Positions 7,423 to 16,429 of a stretch of DNA of 51,658 nt are shown here, piece after piece. Position 1 is the stretch's first letter; each line of letters starts with the position of its first letter. The notes under the pieces were generated by a model. It saw only the letters and a list, made by a program, of their open reading frames with translations. It was not told the origin of the DNA and ran no database searches. The translations under genes were made by a program, and so were the position numbers. Where the stretch lies: NCBI GenBank assembly GCA_900768015.1, contig CAAGBI010000037.1, positions 1-51,658 of the forward strand, in the 5' to 3' direction. Origin of the DNA: an uncultured Alistipes sp. GTDB lineage: Bacteria > Bacteroidota > Bacteroidia > Bacteroidales > Rikenellaceae.

Positions 7423-10400
7423 AGTTTTATGCGATAGAAAAGTGAATAGACAACAGGCAACACAACAAGCACCATCAGCGTAGCAACGAGCAAGCCTCCC
7501 ATAATGGTTGCAGCCATGCTTCCGAACATCGAATCGGCAAGCAGAGGTATCATGCCGAGTATCGTGGTGAGCGATGCGGCGACAACGGGGATGAAGCGGT
7601 CTGCCGTAGCCTCGATAACAGCATTGATGGGCTCATAATCGTCGGCACGCAACTCCCTGATGCGGGCGATGAGGATTACAGCATTCTTGATATTCATACC
7701 CACAAGACCCAGCAGTCCGAGCAACGAGAAGAAGTCGAACATCTTGCCCGTAACACCCAGTCCAAGCACCACACCTACGAAGATAAGTGGCACGGTGACA
7801 AGCACAACCACTGGGTCGCGGAGGTTGCCAAACAAGAGGAGCAGCACGATAAAGATGAGGATTAGGGCTATGGGCAGCTTGCTAACGAGTGCGGCATTCG
7901 ACTCCTCGCGGCTCTCCTCCTCGCCAAAGAGCTCCATGCGGTAGCCCTCGGGGATAGAGACTCTATCCGCCACCTCACGCTCAAGTTCCTTAAGCAAAGC
8001 GATGGCATTAACACCACGCATGGGGTCACACTGCGCCTTCATAACTCGCTCGGCATCAACGCGATTAATCACCGGCGGCACAAAGCCAAACTCAAAGCCC
8101 GCCACAGCCTGCTCCAAGGAGTAACTACGCCCCGCACGAGAGAATATCGGCATGGTCGTGAGCGCCGAGAGCGAGTTATCGGGGATTGGCTCCGAGCGCA
8201 GGAGTATAGGCATCGTCATATCCCTCTCGCGGTAGGTGGCGATAGGCAGTCCCGAAGTAGATATTTCGAGCGACGAGACCATAGCGTCACGCTCCACACC
8301 AAGGCGCTGTGCCTTTATCTGCGAGTAGCGCGGTTGCCACTCGGCCACCCTATTACCCCAACTATTGCGCACATTCTGCGTCTTGGGGTTGGCCTCGAAG
8401 AGTGCCATAGCATCGCGCGTGAGGCGGCTCAGCGTGTCGATATTTTCACCCACAAAGCCAATCTCGATGGTGGCATCAGGAACGGGCGAGAGCCTAAAGA
8501 GCGAGGAGCGCAGCCACACATCCGACAAAGTGGCAGTAACCCACCCATCAAAGCGCTCTTCGACATCGGCCGTAGCGTCGGCATCGTGTAGTTCGACAAG
8601 CAGATTACCATAGTTCGCTCGCCCAGCGTAGCTACTACTTGCGAGGTAGTAGCGTGGCGGAGTACCACCAGCGGTAGTAGAGACGCGCTTCACCTCGGGC
8701 TGCGCCATGAGCCACTCGGTCATAGTGTCGAGGCGGGCCGTTGTAGCCTCTATATCGTAGCCATCGGGGAGGATGACATCTGCCCTGAAGTATGGTTTTG
8801 AGAGCTGCGGGAAGAAGTTCTGAGGCATGCGACCCATTACCCACAGCGACAATGCAAATACCACTACCACAACGCATACCGTAGCCCACCTAAAGCGTAA
8901 CGCGAGCTCAACACAACGGCGAAACCACCCCAAGTGTCGCTTAGCATTTGCATCGTGCGCACCACGCAACAGGCTCACACTCATAACGGGAACCTGTGTA
9001 AGCGCGAGGAGCCAACTTGCCAGAAGCGACAGCGCAATAACCACAAACAACGGGCGTATAATCTCGGCCACGGATGAGGGCGACAGCTGCAGAGGGAGGA
9101 ATGAAAATATGGCGATAAGCGTAGCACCTAAGAGTCCCCACGCGGGGCGCGAGGCACCAACTATGGCGGCATTATAGAGCGGAAGGCCATGCACGGAGAG
9201 GGTGCGCGTGTTATCCACAACGACAATGGCGTTATCCACCAACATGCCCATGGCGATGATGAAGCCGGCAAGCGAGGTGCGGTTGATGCCCTCGCCGATA
9301 AAGAGCATGGCAAGGAGTGTGGCACCGATGGCAAAGAGCAGCGACGAGCCTACGATAACACCCGAGCGCCAACCCATAATGAGCATAACCAGCAAGATGA
9401 CTATAGCCACCGACTCGGCGAGGTTTGCCAGGAAGTCGTAGTTCGCCTCGCGCGCTATCTCATTCTCGGGATATAGCGTGACAAGCTCAAGACCCGCGGG
9501 GAGCTCACTGCGCAGAGTTTGCAGCACCCTATCCACCCTATCGCCCACCGCAACAATATCGAGTTCTGGGTCTGTGGCAACAGCAATGGCTATGGCCTCT
9601 GCACCATCCACCTTGACGATATAGGGCGAGGGCTTATGATAGCTACGCCTAACCTCCGCGACATCCCCCAAGCGATACTGCTTACCCGATGAGGCGTAGA
9701 GAAGTTGGTTCTCAATGTCGGCAATCGAGGAGTATGTAGTACCCTCCAAGAGCTCAACGACGACCTCTCCAGCGCGACGCACACCGAGGCCAACAACTGA
9801 GTTTTGCCCCGCCACGGCGCGTGCTATATCCTCGGGTTTAAGGTCGAATGCCGAGAGCGTAGCGAGACTTATTACTATCTCTATATCAACGGGTTGCTCG
9901 CCCGCTATGAGCACCCTACTTACACCATCCACCGTGTAGAGCTGACGCTCTATGCTGCGGGCATAGTCGCGCAACTCATCCATCGCAAAGCCACCATCTG
10001 TCTTTAGCGCGTAGTACAAGCCATAGACATCGCCAAAGTCATCGGCCACATCTATCGCAGTCACACCCTCGGGCAGCTGTGGTCGCACATCCTCGACCTT
10101 GCGGCGTAGCTCATCCCATAGCTGCGGGATGGCAGCGGGCTTGGTGTCGGGTTGCAGCTCCACCATCATGCGCGCATAGCCGAAGTGAGCCTCCGCAGTT
10201 ATCTTATGGACCGATGTGAGGGTGCGCAACTCTCGCTCCATGGGAACGACAACCGACTGCTCTACCTCCTCGGGTGTAGCACCTGGATACTGACATGTAA
10301 CAACCGCGCTCTTAATCTTAAATGTCGAGTCCTCGCGCTTGCCAAGGTGGATAAAGGCATAGAGGCCTCCCAGGAGCGCAACGGCAAGGAAAAAACCTAC

Positions 10401-10445
10401 GACGGAGGTATTACGCAGCGACAACTTAGTTATATTCAGAGACAT
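7419..10445 (-). CDS. RND-family efflux permease (AcrB/CusA-like)
   Basis: This is a 1008-residue inner-membrane proton-driven transporter of the RND superfamily. The N-terminal transmembrane helix (VVGFFLAVALLGGLYAF) is followed by a large periplasmic porter domain beginning YPGATPEEVEQSVVVPMER. Then come the TM helix block with AGFIIAMGMLVDNAIVVVDN (TM4, with the acidic residue used in proton relay), a second periplasmic half, and the C-terminal helices ILIFIVLLLLFGNLRDPVV and PLLADSMFGSMAATIMGGLL. Substrates cannot be predicted; nothing points clearly to metals (no Met-rich relay) or to a particular drug class. It is 7 nt after the adaptor gene and overlaps the TolC gene by 4 nt. No regulator gene is adjacent. 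Confidence 0.95.
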   Translation of the reverse strand: MSLNITKLSLRNTSVVGFFLAVALLGGLYAFIHLGKREDSTFKIKSAVVTCQYPGATPEEVEQSVVVPMERELRTLTSVHKITAEAHFGYARMMVELQPDTKPAAIPQLWDELRRKVEDVRPQLPEGVTAIDVADDFGDVYGLYYALKTDGGFAMDELRDYARSIERQLYTVDGVSRVLIAGEQPVDIEIVISLATLSAFDLKPEDIARAVAGQNSVVGLGVRRAGEVVVELLEGTTYSSIADIENQLLYASSGKQYRLGDVAEVRRSYHKPSPYIVKVDGAEAIAIAVATDPELDIVAVGDRVDRVLQTLRSELPAGLELVTLYPENEIAREANYDFLANLAESVAIVILLVMLIMGWRSGVIVGSSLLFAIGATLLAMLFIGEGINRTSLAGFIIAMGMLVDNAIVVVDNTRTLSVHGLPLYNAAIVGASRPAWGLLGATLIAIFSFLPLQLSPSSVAEIIRPLFVVIALSLLASWLLALTQVPVMSVSLLRGAHDANAKRHLGWFRRCVELALRFRWATVCVVVVVFALSLWVMGRMPQNFFPQLSKPYFRADVILPDGYDIEATTARLDTMTEWLMAQPEVKRVSTTAGGTPPRYYLASSSYAGRANYGNLLVELHDADATADVEERFDGWVTATLSDVWLRSSLFRLSPVPDATIEIGFVGENIDTLSRLTRDAMALFEANPKTQNVRNSWGNRVAEWQPRYSQIKAQRLGVERDAMVSSLEISTSGLPIATYRERDMTMPILLRSEPIPDNSLSALTTMPIFSRAGRSYSLEQAVAGFEFGFVPPVINRVDAERVMKAQCDPMRGVNAIALLKELEREVADRVSIPEGYRMELFGEEESREESNAALVSKLPIALILIFIVLLLLFGNLRDPVVVLVTVPLIFVGVVLGLGVTGKMFDFFSLLGLLGLVGMNIKNAVILIARIRELRADDYEPINAVIEATADRFIPVVAASLTTILGMIPLLADSMFGSMAATIMGGLLVATLMVLVVLPVVYSLFYRIKL

Positions 10446-10452
10446 AGGCGCG

Positions 10453-11493
10453 CTATTTATCAGTTTTCACAACCCTCACTTGCTCGCCCTCCACAAGCTT
10501 ATACACACCTGCAGAGACCACCCTCTCGCCTGCAGTCACGCCATCCAACACAACCACATCACTGCTTCCCGCAACACCTCCGAGCGTAACCTTACGGCGA
10601 TGCACACGGCTATCACTATCCACAACCCAGACGCTATCATAGCCTCCAACGGGGGCATATATAGCAGTTAGGGGGAGAGCAACAGCCTGAGCATCATCCT
10701 CCTTTACCGAGACCATGGCGATGCAAGTCATACCCGGGGAGATGGTATAACGGCTACGGTCGACATCAGTCAGGCGCAACGATACGGGGAAGCCGAGGGC
10801 ATCGCTCGAGGTGCGGGCAAAGCTCTTAATCGCGGCATCGAAATAGAGATTGGGATAGGCGTCGAACAAGACGCGGTATTGCGTGGTGGGCAGCGAGAGC
10901 GAGGCAATAAGGCTCTCGGGGGCGGTGAAGCTCACGGTGTTACTCTCGGGCTTTACGAGGCGGAGGATTGTCTCGCCCGAGGCTACGCGCTGGTAGGTAT
11001 CGACGGCGACATACTCCACCACGCCACTAAAGGGTGCCGTTATGCGTGTTTCGCGAAGTGACTCCTCCGCATTTGCGTATGCAGTTTCAGCCTGTGCCAC
11101 AGCATTTTGCAGGGCTTCGACCTCCTGCTCCGAGATAGCATCGTGCGACAGCAATCTTTCGGCGCGCTTCAAGCGTGATAGGGCCTCGTCGTATGCCGCC
11201 TTGGCAGCCGACAGTTGCAACTCCACATCGCGTGAGTCGAGGCGGGCAAGGAGCTCTCCCTCACTGACACTCATGCCCTTAGCCACGGGGACATCGACAA
11301 CACGACCCGAGAGTTTGAATGCGAGGTTAACAGCATCATCGGCTGTGGAGAGTGCCGCAAAGTCGCGCGTGATAGTGCCTAATGACTTAGCTACCACGCA
11401 CTTGACAGGCTGCAATGAAGCATCTTGCTGTGCATCACCACCATGACACGCAACAAGGATAAAGAGTAGAAAACTAAGGAGAGTGTATCGCAT
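10453..11493 (-). CDS. RND efflux periplasmic adaptor lipoprotein (HlyD/MFP family)
   Basis: This 346-residue protein begins MRYTLLSFLLFILVACHGGD, a signal peptide ending in a lipobox (LVAC), so it is lipid-anchored. It then shows the membrane-fusion-protein order. A lipoyl half (VVDVPVAKGMSVSEGELLARLD) comes first, then a coiled-coil hairpin of about 60 residues (LSAAKAAYDEALSRLKRAER), the second lipoyl half (TRITAPFSGVVEYVAV), and beta-barrel and membrane-proximal domains ending in VVSAGVYKLVEGEQVRVV. It bridges the RND permease and TolC partner encoded immediately downstream. The gap to the preceding DoxX-like gene is 42 nt. Confidence 0.95.
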   Translation of the reverse strand: MRYTLLSFLLFILVACHGGDAQQDASLQPVKCVVAKSLGTITRDFAALSTADDAVNLAFKLSGRVVDVPVAKGMSVSEGELLARLDSRDVELQLSAAKAAYDEALSRLKRAERLLSHDAISEQEVEALQNAVAQAETAYANAEESLRETRITAPFSGVVEYVAVDTYQRVASGETILRLVKPESNTVSFTAPESLIASLSLPTTQYRVLFDAYPNLYFDAAIKSFARTSSDALGFPVSLRLTDVDRSRYTISPGMTCIAMVSVKEDDAQAVALPLTAIYAPVGGYDSVWVVDSDSRVHRRKVTLGGVAGSSDVVVLDGVTAGERVVSAGVYKLVEGEQVRVVKTDK

Positions 11494-11535
11494 AGCATCA
11501 TAGGTTTATGGCTATGCGAGGCAATTACCTTGCCA

Positions 11536-12606
11536 TTAGATGTCTCGGATGTCGGCCTTGAACTCTACGACGCCATCATTGACCACCACGACACCCACAT
11601 CGGCACGCATAACGGAGCGCAACGCCATGGCATCCATGGTGTAGACATCGCTATTGAGGAGCTTCGAGACATAGGGCGTATTTGAGGTTGTGACAACGAC
11701 CACAGCCTGGGGCGGATAGGCCTCCATAAGGCGCTCGGCATACATCAGACGCAGACCCGCAAGGGCATCGCTATCGTTAACACAGAGCCATGCCACGCGG
11801 CCAGGCTTATTGAGCATATCGAGCGTAACATCCTCGCCCTCACGATTATATAGTCGGAAGTCGGCAAACTCGCCAGCCTCGGACGAGATGGTCTCGGTGC
11901 GGGCATCAACATACTCAAGATTGGGGTCTGCCCAGCACGAGGTATCCTCAGCGGGGAACTCAACGACCTCACCAGTAGCCGAGTCCTCAAATATCAGGAT
12001 GCTTCGCACGCCCTCGCTATCTCGCTCCCTCTGCACCTCATGGCGGAGGTCTATGCCGAGTTTGTAGGGCATGAAATCGACCAACGGCAGGTAGCGCAAC
12101 GAGTATAGATTTATGGCAAGAGGCAGCGCCACAACCACAATCGTAACGATTGCCACACGCCTCCACCTTGGTTGCTCCGCCTCGCTATTTCGCCACACGA
12201 CAATGGCCATGGGTAGGAGCACTATATTTTTTAAGAATGTCTGCCAGGGGGTGAGCTTCACGGCATCGCCAAAGCAGCCGCAGTCGCCAATGGGAAGCAC
12301 CGTAGCACTAAGCAGAGTGACAATGGTAAAGATGAGTAGAAAGATTGTTGCAGCGAGCGATACATAGCGTCTTAACACACCTATAACGAGCAATATACCC
12401 ATTGCCACCTCTACCACTGCAAGAGCTACTGCAATGCCGAGAGAGAGGGGCAGCAACGCCTCCAGAGAGTATGTCGCGAGGTACTTATCCACAAAGACCG
12501 AAGTACCCACGGGGTCGACACACTTGACCAGACCCGAGAAGATAAATACTCCTCCGAGCAACCAGCGCAGCGCTATCACACCGATATGTTTTGCTCTTGG
12601 GTTCAC
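11536..12606 (-). CDS. DoxX/MauE-like membrane protein with a C-terminal soluble domain
   Basis: This 356-residue protein starts with a four-helix DoxX/MauE-type membrane domain (RWLLGGVFIFSGLVKCVDPV; LAVVEVAMGILLVIGVL; ATIFLLIFTIVTLLSATVL) containing the cysteine motif GDCGCFGDAVKLTPWQTF. That motif is seen in MauE-like proteins linked to periplasmic thiol chemistry. A further helix (about 145-165) leads to a C-terminal soluble part with a conserved-looking SCWADPNLEY stretch and thioredoxin-like alternating strands. The arrangement matches the Bacteroides BT_3928-type proteins as I remember them; their function is not established. The start is GTG, 4 nt after the tmk stop; no ATG fits. The link to tmk and the efflux genes looks operonic, not functional. 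Confidence 0.8.
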   Translation of the reverse strand: MNPRAKHIGVIALRWLLGGVFIFSGLVKCVDPVGTSVFVDKYLATYSLEALLPLSLGIAVALAVVEVAMGILLVIGVLRRYVSLAATIFLLIFTIVTLLSATVLPIGDCGCFGDAVKLTPWQTFLKNIVLLPMAIVVWRNSEAEQPRWRRVAIVTIVVVALPLAINLYSLRYLPLVDFMPYKLGIDLRHEVQRERDSEGVRSILIFEDSATGEVVEFPAEDTSCWADPNLEYVDARTETISSEAGEFADFRLYNREGEDVTLDMLNKPGRVAWLCVNDSDALAGLRLMYAERLMEAYPPQAVVVVTTSNTPYVSKLLNSDVYTMDAMALRSVMRADVGVVVVNDGVVEFKADIRDI

Positions 12607-12610
12607 AGCG

Positions 12611-13294
12611 CTACTTAGCGATAAGGGGTGCTACATGGTGCATGATGCGCTCATAAATCTCCTCGGGCGAGGCCATAGCGCCCTCAGAGGTTGAGCAGTC
12701 AACAACCTTGATGTCGTCGGAGCATGCGGCAGCCTCAAGATATACCTCACGCACACGGCGCTGCAGGTCGAGCGATGCCTCGTGTATATCCTTGCCACCC
12801 TGCAAATATGAGCGGTCGTCACCCTCGCGGGTCTCCGTAAGCTTGCGCTCGGTGAACGAGAAGGGGACATCGAGGAACAACGACACATCGGGGCGGGGGA
12901 TGGCAAACTCCTCGAACTCGGTGCGGAGAATCCACTCGCGGAGTGTGTCACGCTCCTTGCCCGCGGGGAGCTTAGCGCACTGATAGCCTATGTTGGAGTA
13001 GACATACCTGTCGACAATAACAACTTTGCCCTCTGCCAACCAGGCGTTTATGGTCTTAGCGGCATCGGCCCTATCGCCAGCATACAACAGCGCCACAAGG
13101 TAGGGGTTTACGCCCTCCACCGTGCCCAAGTCGCCACGCAAGAAGCGCGCGATAAGGTCGCCATAGACGGGAGCATCGAAGCGTGGAAAGTGCAGATACT
13201 CAGTAGCTACGCCACGCTGGTTAAACATCTCCTTGAGTTTGGTTATCTGTGTTGACTTGCCCGCTCCGTCAAGTCCCTCCAAAACGATAAACAT
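12611..13294 (-). CDS. tmk: Thymidylate kinase
   Basis: This 227-residue protein phosphorylates dTMP to dTDP with ATP. It has the P-loop LEGLDGAGKSTQ (residues 4-15), the DR[YH] motif (VIVDRYVYSNIGYQ), and a lid region RKLTETREGDDRSYLQGGKD before the C-terminal helices. Length and order are as expected, though the lid is slightly long. It is probably the first gene of the transcript that continues into the DoxX-like protein and the efflux pump. The 307-bp spacer upstream is almost entirely repeats, and I see no good promoter there. Confidence 0.95.
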   Translation of the reverse strand: MFIVLEGLDGAGKSTQITKLKEMFNQRGVATEYLHFPRFDAPVYGDLIARFLRGDLGTVEGVNPYLVALLYAGDRADAAKTINAWLAEGKVVIVDRYVYSNIGYQCAKLPAGKERDTLREWILRTEFEEFAIPRPDVSLFLDVPFSFTERKLTETREGDDRSYLQGGKDIHEASLDLQRRVREVYLEAAACSDDIKVVDCSTSEGAMASPEEIYERIMHHVAPLIAK

Positions 13295-13299
13295 CAGTA

Positions 13300-13340
13300 A
13301 AAATTAGCAATTAGTAATTAGTAATTAGTAATTAGTAATA
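13300..13340. repeat. AT-rich 8-bp tandem repeat (ATTAGTAA)
   Basis: Four to five tandem copies of ATTAGTAA, the first as ATTAGCAA, directly upstream of tmk. The same sequence in reverse orientation (GCTAATTACTAATT) sits at 16543-16566 next to sufB. In both places it borders a GTCATTCTGA-type dispersed repeat, which suggests the two are parts of one mobile or amplified element. Confidence 0.8.
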
Positions 13341-13353
13341 TTGATACTATACT

Positions 13354-13590
13354 ATGTCATTCCGAACTCCCTCTATGTCATTCTGAACTCCCACCATGTC
13401 ATTCTGAACTCCCACCATGTCATTCTGAACGCAGTGAAGAATCTCTCAGTGTGTACTGGCGTTCGATTGCTGTGCTATCCCGTAGATCCTTCGCTTTCGC
13501 TCAGGATGACAAAACACAGCGAGGAGATGCTTCGACTTTGCTCAGCATGACACTCTACCGACAAGCTCAGCATGACACTCTACCGATAGA
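13354..13590. repeat. GTCATTCTGA-type intergenic repeat cluster
   Basis: Four tandem 21-bp units (ATGTCATTCTGAACTCCCAC) occupy about 13354-13430. They are followed by an inverted pair: GTCATTCTGAACGCAGTGAA near 13418-13444 against the reverse complement of the segment at 13484-13510. Two direct copies of GCTCAGCATGACACTCTACC follow at 13539 and 13565. This fills the spacer between tmk and sufS; there is no gene in it. An RNA copy would fold into a long imperfect hairpin, so it may act as terminator or attenuator between the suf genes and tmk. Confidence 0.8.
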
Positions 13591-13601
13591 CTTTGACACC
13601 G

Positions 13602-14822
13602 TTAGCGCAACATCATAACGGCGCGCTCGATGCCCTTAGCCAGAGCATCTACCTCCTCCAGGGTGTTGTACATGCCTATCGAGGCGCGACACATGCCCGT
13701 AACACCGAAGTGTGTCATAACGGGTTCTGCGCAGTGGTGACCCGTGCGGATGGCGATGCCGAGTTTGTCGAGAATCATACCCACATCGTAGGGGTGTGTA
13801 CCCTCCACCGTGAACGACACCAAGGGGCACTTATGCTCCGCCTTGCCGTAGATGCGCAAGCCCTCAATCTGCTCTAAGCGCTCCGTAGCAGCACGCAGAA
13901 GCATCTGCTCGTGTTCCTCAATAGCTGCCATGCCGATGCCCTCCACATAGTCGATAGCCGTGCCGAGAGCAACTGCACCTATAAAGTTGGATGTACCCGC
14001 CTCATACTTTAGCGGTAGTGGCGCATAGGTTGTCTTGGCGAAAGTCACCTTGTCGACCATATCGCCGCCACCCATAAACGGTGGCATAGCCTCCAACAAC
14101 TCCTTGCGGCCATACAAGACACCGATACCCGTGGGGGCGTACAACTTGTGACCCGAGAGGGCGTAGAAGTCGTAGCCACGCTCTGCTACCCTGCCGCCAC
14201 CATGCACAATGCCCTGGCAACCATCCACCATGACTACAGCACCCACGCTGTGAGCCTTAGCGATGATGGGGTCGAGGTCGGGGCAAGTGCCGAGTGTATT
14301 AGAGGCCTCAGTTACAGCAACAAGGCGTGTGCGCTCATCTATGAGGCTATCCAACTGCTCCATGCAGAGTTCGCCCCTCTCGTCGAAGGGCAGAACGCGC
14401 AACTCGGCACCGTGGCGCATAGCGGCCAACTGCCAAGGTACGATGTTGGAGTGGTGCTCCATCTCACTCACGACGATGTTGTCACCCGCCCTAAGGAAGC
14501 GCTCGCTCCAGGCGTAGGCAACGAGGTTGATGCTCGCCGTAGCACCCGAAGTAAAGATGACCTCCTCGCGGTGCTCTGCGCCTATGAACCTACGCACACG
14601 CTCGCGCGCCTCCTCATACATATCGGTCATACGACCCGAGAGGTGGTGCACACCGCGGTGGATGTTGGCGTTATAGTGGCGCATAAGTTCATCGACCTTC
14701 TCGATTACCGCCGTGGGCTTCTGTGCCGTAGCGCCCGAGTCGAAGTAGACCAAGGGGCGGTTGTTGACCGTGCGCGAGAGGATGGGGAAGTCTGCGCGTA
14801 TCTTATTGATGTCGAAAGACAT
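13602..14822 (-). CDS. sufS: Cysteine desulfurase SufS
   Basis: SufS is a PLP enzyme that removes sulfur from cysteine and passes it as a persulfide to the SufBCD scaffold. The 406-residue protein shows LSGHKLYAPTGIGVLYG (PLP-binding Lys), MEHHSNIVPWQ, TEASNTLG and the active-site loop IAIRTGHHCAEPVM with the catalytic Cys of the type-II (SufS/CsdA) subgroup. The N-terminus (INKIRADFPILSRTVNNRPL) is typical. It lies 3 nt after sufD and is the last gene of the suf operon. No sufE or sufU gene is present in the window, so its sulfur-acceptor partner must be elsewhere or absent. Confidence 0.96.
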   Translation of the reverse strand: MSFDINKIRADFPILSRTVNNRPLVYFDSGATAQKPTAVIEKVDELMRHYNANIHRGVHHLSGRMTDMYEEARERVRRFIGAEHREEVIFTSGATASINLVAYAWSERFLRAGDNIVVSEMEHHSNIVPWQLAAMRHGAELRVLPFDERGELCMEQLDSLIDERTRLVAVTEASNTLGTCPDLDPIIAKAHSVGAVVMVDGCQGIVHGGGRVAERGYDFYALSGHKLYAPTGIGVLYGRKELLEAMPPFMGGGDMVDKVTFAKTTYAPLPLKYEAGTSNFIGAVALGTAIDYVEGIGMAAIEEHEQMLLRAATERLEQIEGLRIYGKAEHKCPLVSFTVEGTHPYDVGMILDKLGIAIRTGHHCAEPVMTHFGVTGMCRASIGMYNTLEEVDALAKGIERAVMMLR

Positions 14823-14825
14823 AGC

Positions 14826-15629
14826 TTACAAACTATTAAGTTTTGCGTTAATGAGTGTCATAAGCTCTTCGGCGAGGCTCTCGATGGCAGAGTGCATAGC
14901 CACATCCTGCACGAAGCCCTCAATCTGGAGGCGCTTAGCCTGTGCGGTGCTGAGGCCACGCTGACGCATATACAAGATAGCATCGCTATCCATCTGGCCT
15001 ACCGTGGCACCATGGCTACACTTAACATCGTCGGCATAAATCTCGAGCTGTGGCAATGTCTCGATGCGTGCCTCGCCAATGGTGACATTGCGGCTCGACT
15101 GCACAGAGTCGGTATGCTGCGCTCCGGGGGCTACATAGACGAGACCCGAGAAGCTGCCGTGTGCCCTATCTGCCGCAACGCCCTTAACCGAGGTGTGCGA
15201 CGTACACTCCGCGGCCATGTGGTTGACATCCACCGTAACGCTACCCTGCTCCTCGCCAACGAGGATGAAGCAGCCATTGTGCTTGAACGATGCACCCTCC
15301 TCCACGAGGCTGGCAGCAACACGCACATCCGAGGGAGAGGTAACGACCTGAGTAATAACGCACTCGCCACGCTCAGCTACAGCGATGCTTAACTGCGTTG
15401 CGCTATGCTGGGCAACAACCTCGACGATGCGCAATACGCCACCGCGGCGCACATCTATGTCTATATTCACCGCCTTGACACCATCCACGATAAGCAAATC
15501 TACCGTAGCACCCTCGGCGATGGTTATATCCGTGTCGGCCTCCGTGCGCAACACCCAACGACCCGACTCGGTGCAACACCCTGCGGGGATGGGACTTGCG
15601 GCAAAAGCCTCTATAATACGCTCGGTCAT
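14826..15629 (-). CDS. sufD: Fe-S scaffold subunit SufD, short form
   Basis: SufD forms the SufBC2D scaffold with SufB and the ATPase SufC. The conserved C-terminal core is clear: SFSGLVYVAPGAQHTDSVQS, LPQLEIYADDVKCSHGATVG (the His of CSHGATVG corresponds to the residue proposed to take part in cluster assembly in E. coli SufD), then LYMRQRGLSTAQAKRLQIEG. The protein is only 267 residues, against roughly 420-450 in the best-known homologues, and lacks most of the N-terminal helical part. The gene begins 2 nt after the sufC stop, so no longer start exists. It therefore looks like a natural compact SufD and not a mis-called start. Confidence 0.88.
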   Translation of the reverse strand: MTERIIEAFAASPIPAGCCTESGRWVLRTEADTDITIAEGATVDLLIVDGVKAVNIDIDVRRGGVLRIVEVVAQHSATQLSIAVAERGECVITQVVTSPSDVRVAASLVEEGASFKHNGCFILVGEEQGSVTVDVNHMAAECTSHTSVKGVAADRAHGSFSGLVYVAPGAQHTDSVQSSRNVTIGEARIETLPQLEIYADDVKCSHGATVGQMDSDAILYMRQRGLSTAQAKRLQIEGFVQDVAMHSAIESLAEELMTLINAKLNSL

Positions 15630-15631
15630 GG

Positions 15632-16387
15632 CTACTCCTCCTTATAGTCGTTAATGAGCCAGTCGTAACCCTCCTTCTCCAACTTAAGGGCGAGGCTCTT
15701 GTCGCCGGTGTAGATGATGCGGCCCTTGTAGAGCACATGCACATAGTCGGGCACGATGTAGTCCAAGAGGCGCTGGTAGTGTGTGATGACCACCGTAGCG
15801 TTATCCTCGCGCTTGAGGCGTGTAACACCCGTAGCCACGATGCGCAAGGCGTCGATGTCGAGACCCGAGTCGGTCTCGTCGAGGATTGCGAGCTTGGGGT
15901 CGAGCATAGCCATCTGGAAAATCTCATTCTTCTTCTTCTCGCCACCCGAGAAGCCCTCGTTTACGGCACGCGATGTGAGCTTAGAGTCGAGCTCCACGAT
16001 GGCGCTCTTCTCTTTCATCATCTTGAGGTACTCGGCAGCCGTAAGTGGCTCAAGACCACGATACTTGCGCTGCTCGTTCACGGCAATCTTCATGAAGTTT
16101 GCCATCGAAACACCCGGTATCTCCACGGGGTACTGGAAGCCCAAGAAGAGGCCCTTGCGTGAGCGCTCCTCGATGGGGAGGTCGAGGAGGTTCTCGCCCT
16201 CAAACTCCACCTTACCCTCCGTTACGGTAAACTTCTCGTTACCCGCCAATACCGAGGCGAGCGTAGACTTACCCGAGCCATTAGGGCCCATGATAGCGTG
16301 TACCTCGCCAGCCTTAACCTCGAGGTTTATACCCTTCAAAATCTCCTTATCGCCAACCTTGGCGTGTAGATTTTCAACCTTTAACAT
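15632..16387 (-). CDS. sufC: Fe-S assembly ATPase SufC
   Basis: SufC is the ABC-type ATPase of the SufBCD complex. The 251-residue protein contains Walker A MGPNGSGKSTLASVLAG (about residues 34-50), a Q-loop GLFLGFQYPVEIPGVSM typical of SufC, signature FSGGEKKKNEIFQMAML, Walker B LAILDETDSGLDIDALRIV and the H-loop VVITHYQRLLDYI. It is cytoplasmic. It is spaced 2 nt from sufD but 183 nt from sufB, with a hairpin-forming repeat in that gap. Confidence 0.97.
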   Translation of the reverse strand: MLKVENLHAKVGDKEILKGINLEVKAGEVHAIMGPNGSGKSTLASVLAGNEKFTVTEGKVEFEGENLLDLPIEERSRKGLFLGFQYPVEIPGVSMANFMKIAVNEQRKYRGLEPLTAAEYLKMMKEKSAIVELDSKLTSRAVNEGFSGGEKKKNEIFQMAMLDPKLAILDETDSGLDIDALRIVATGVTRLKREDNATVVITHYQRLLDYIVPDYVHVLYKGRIIYTGDKSLALKLEKEGYDWLINDYKEE

Positions 16388-16429
16388 ATATGTAGTTCTT
16401 TATTTTATTATTGCTTATTAATTCATTTG

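Noticed and set aside
13341..13550. A 69-codon open frame over the 21-bp repeats
   Set aside because: The peptide merely repeats with the DNA, and the sequence is a dispersed intergenic repeat.
14148..15392. A 414-codon plus-strand open frame crossing sufS and sufD
   Set aside because: It spans two convincing minus-strand genes and their junction, and its peptide has no recognisable feature.
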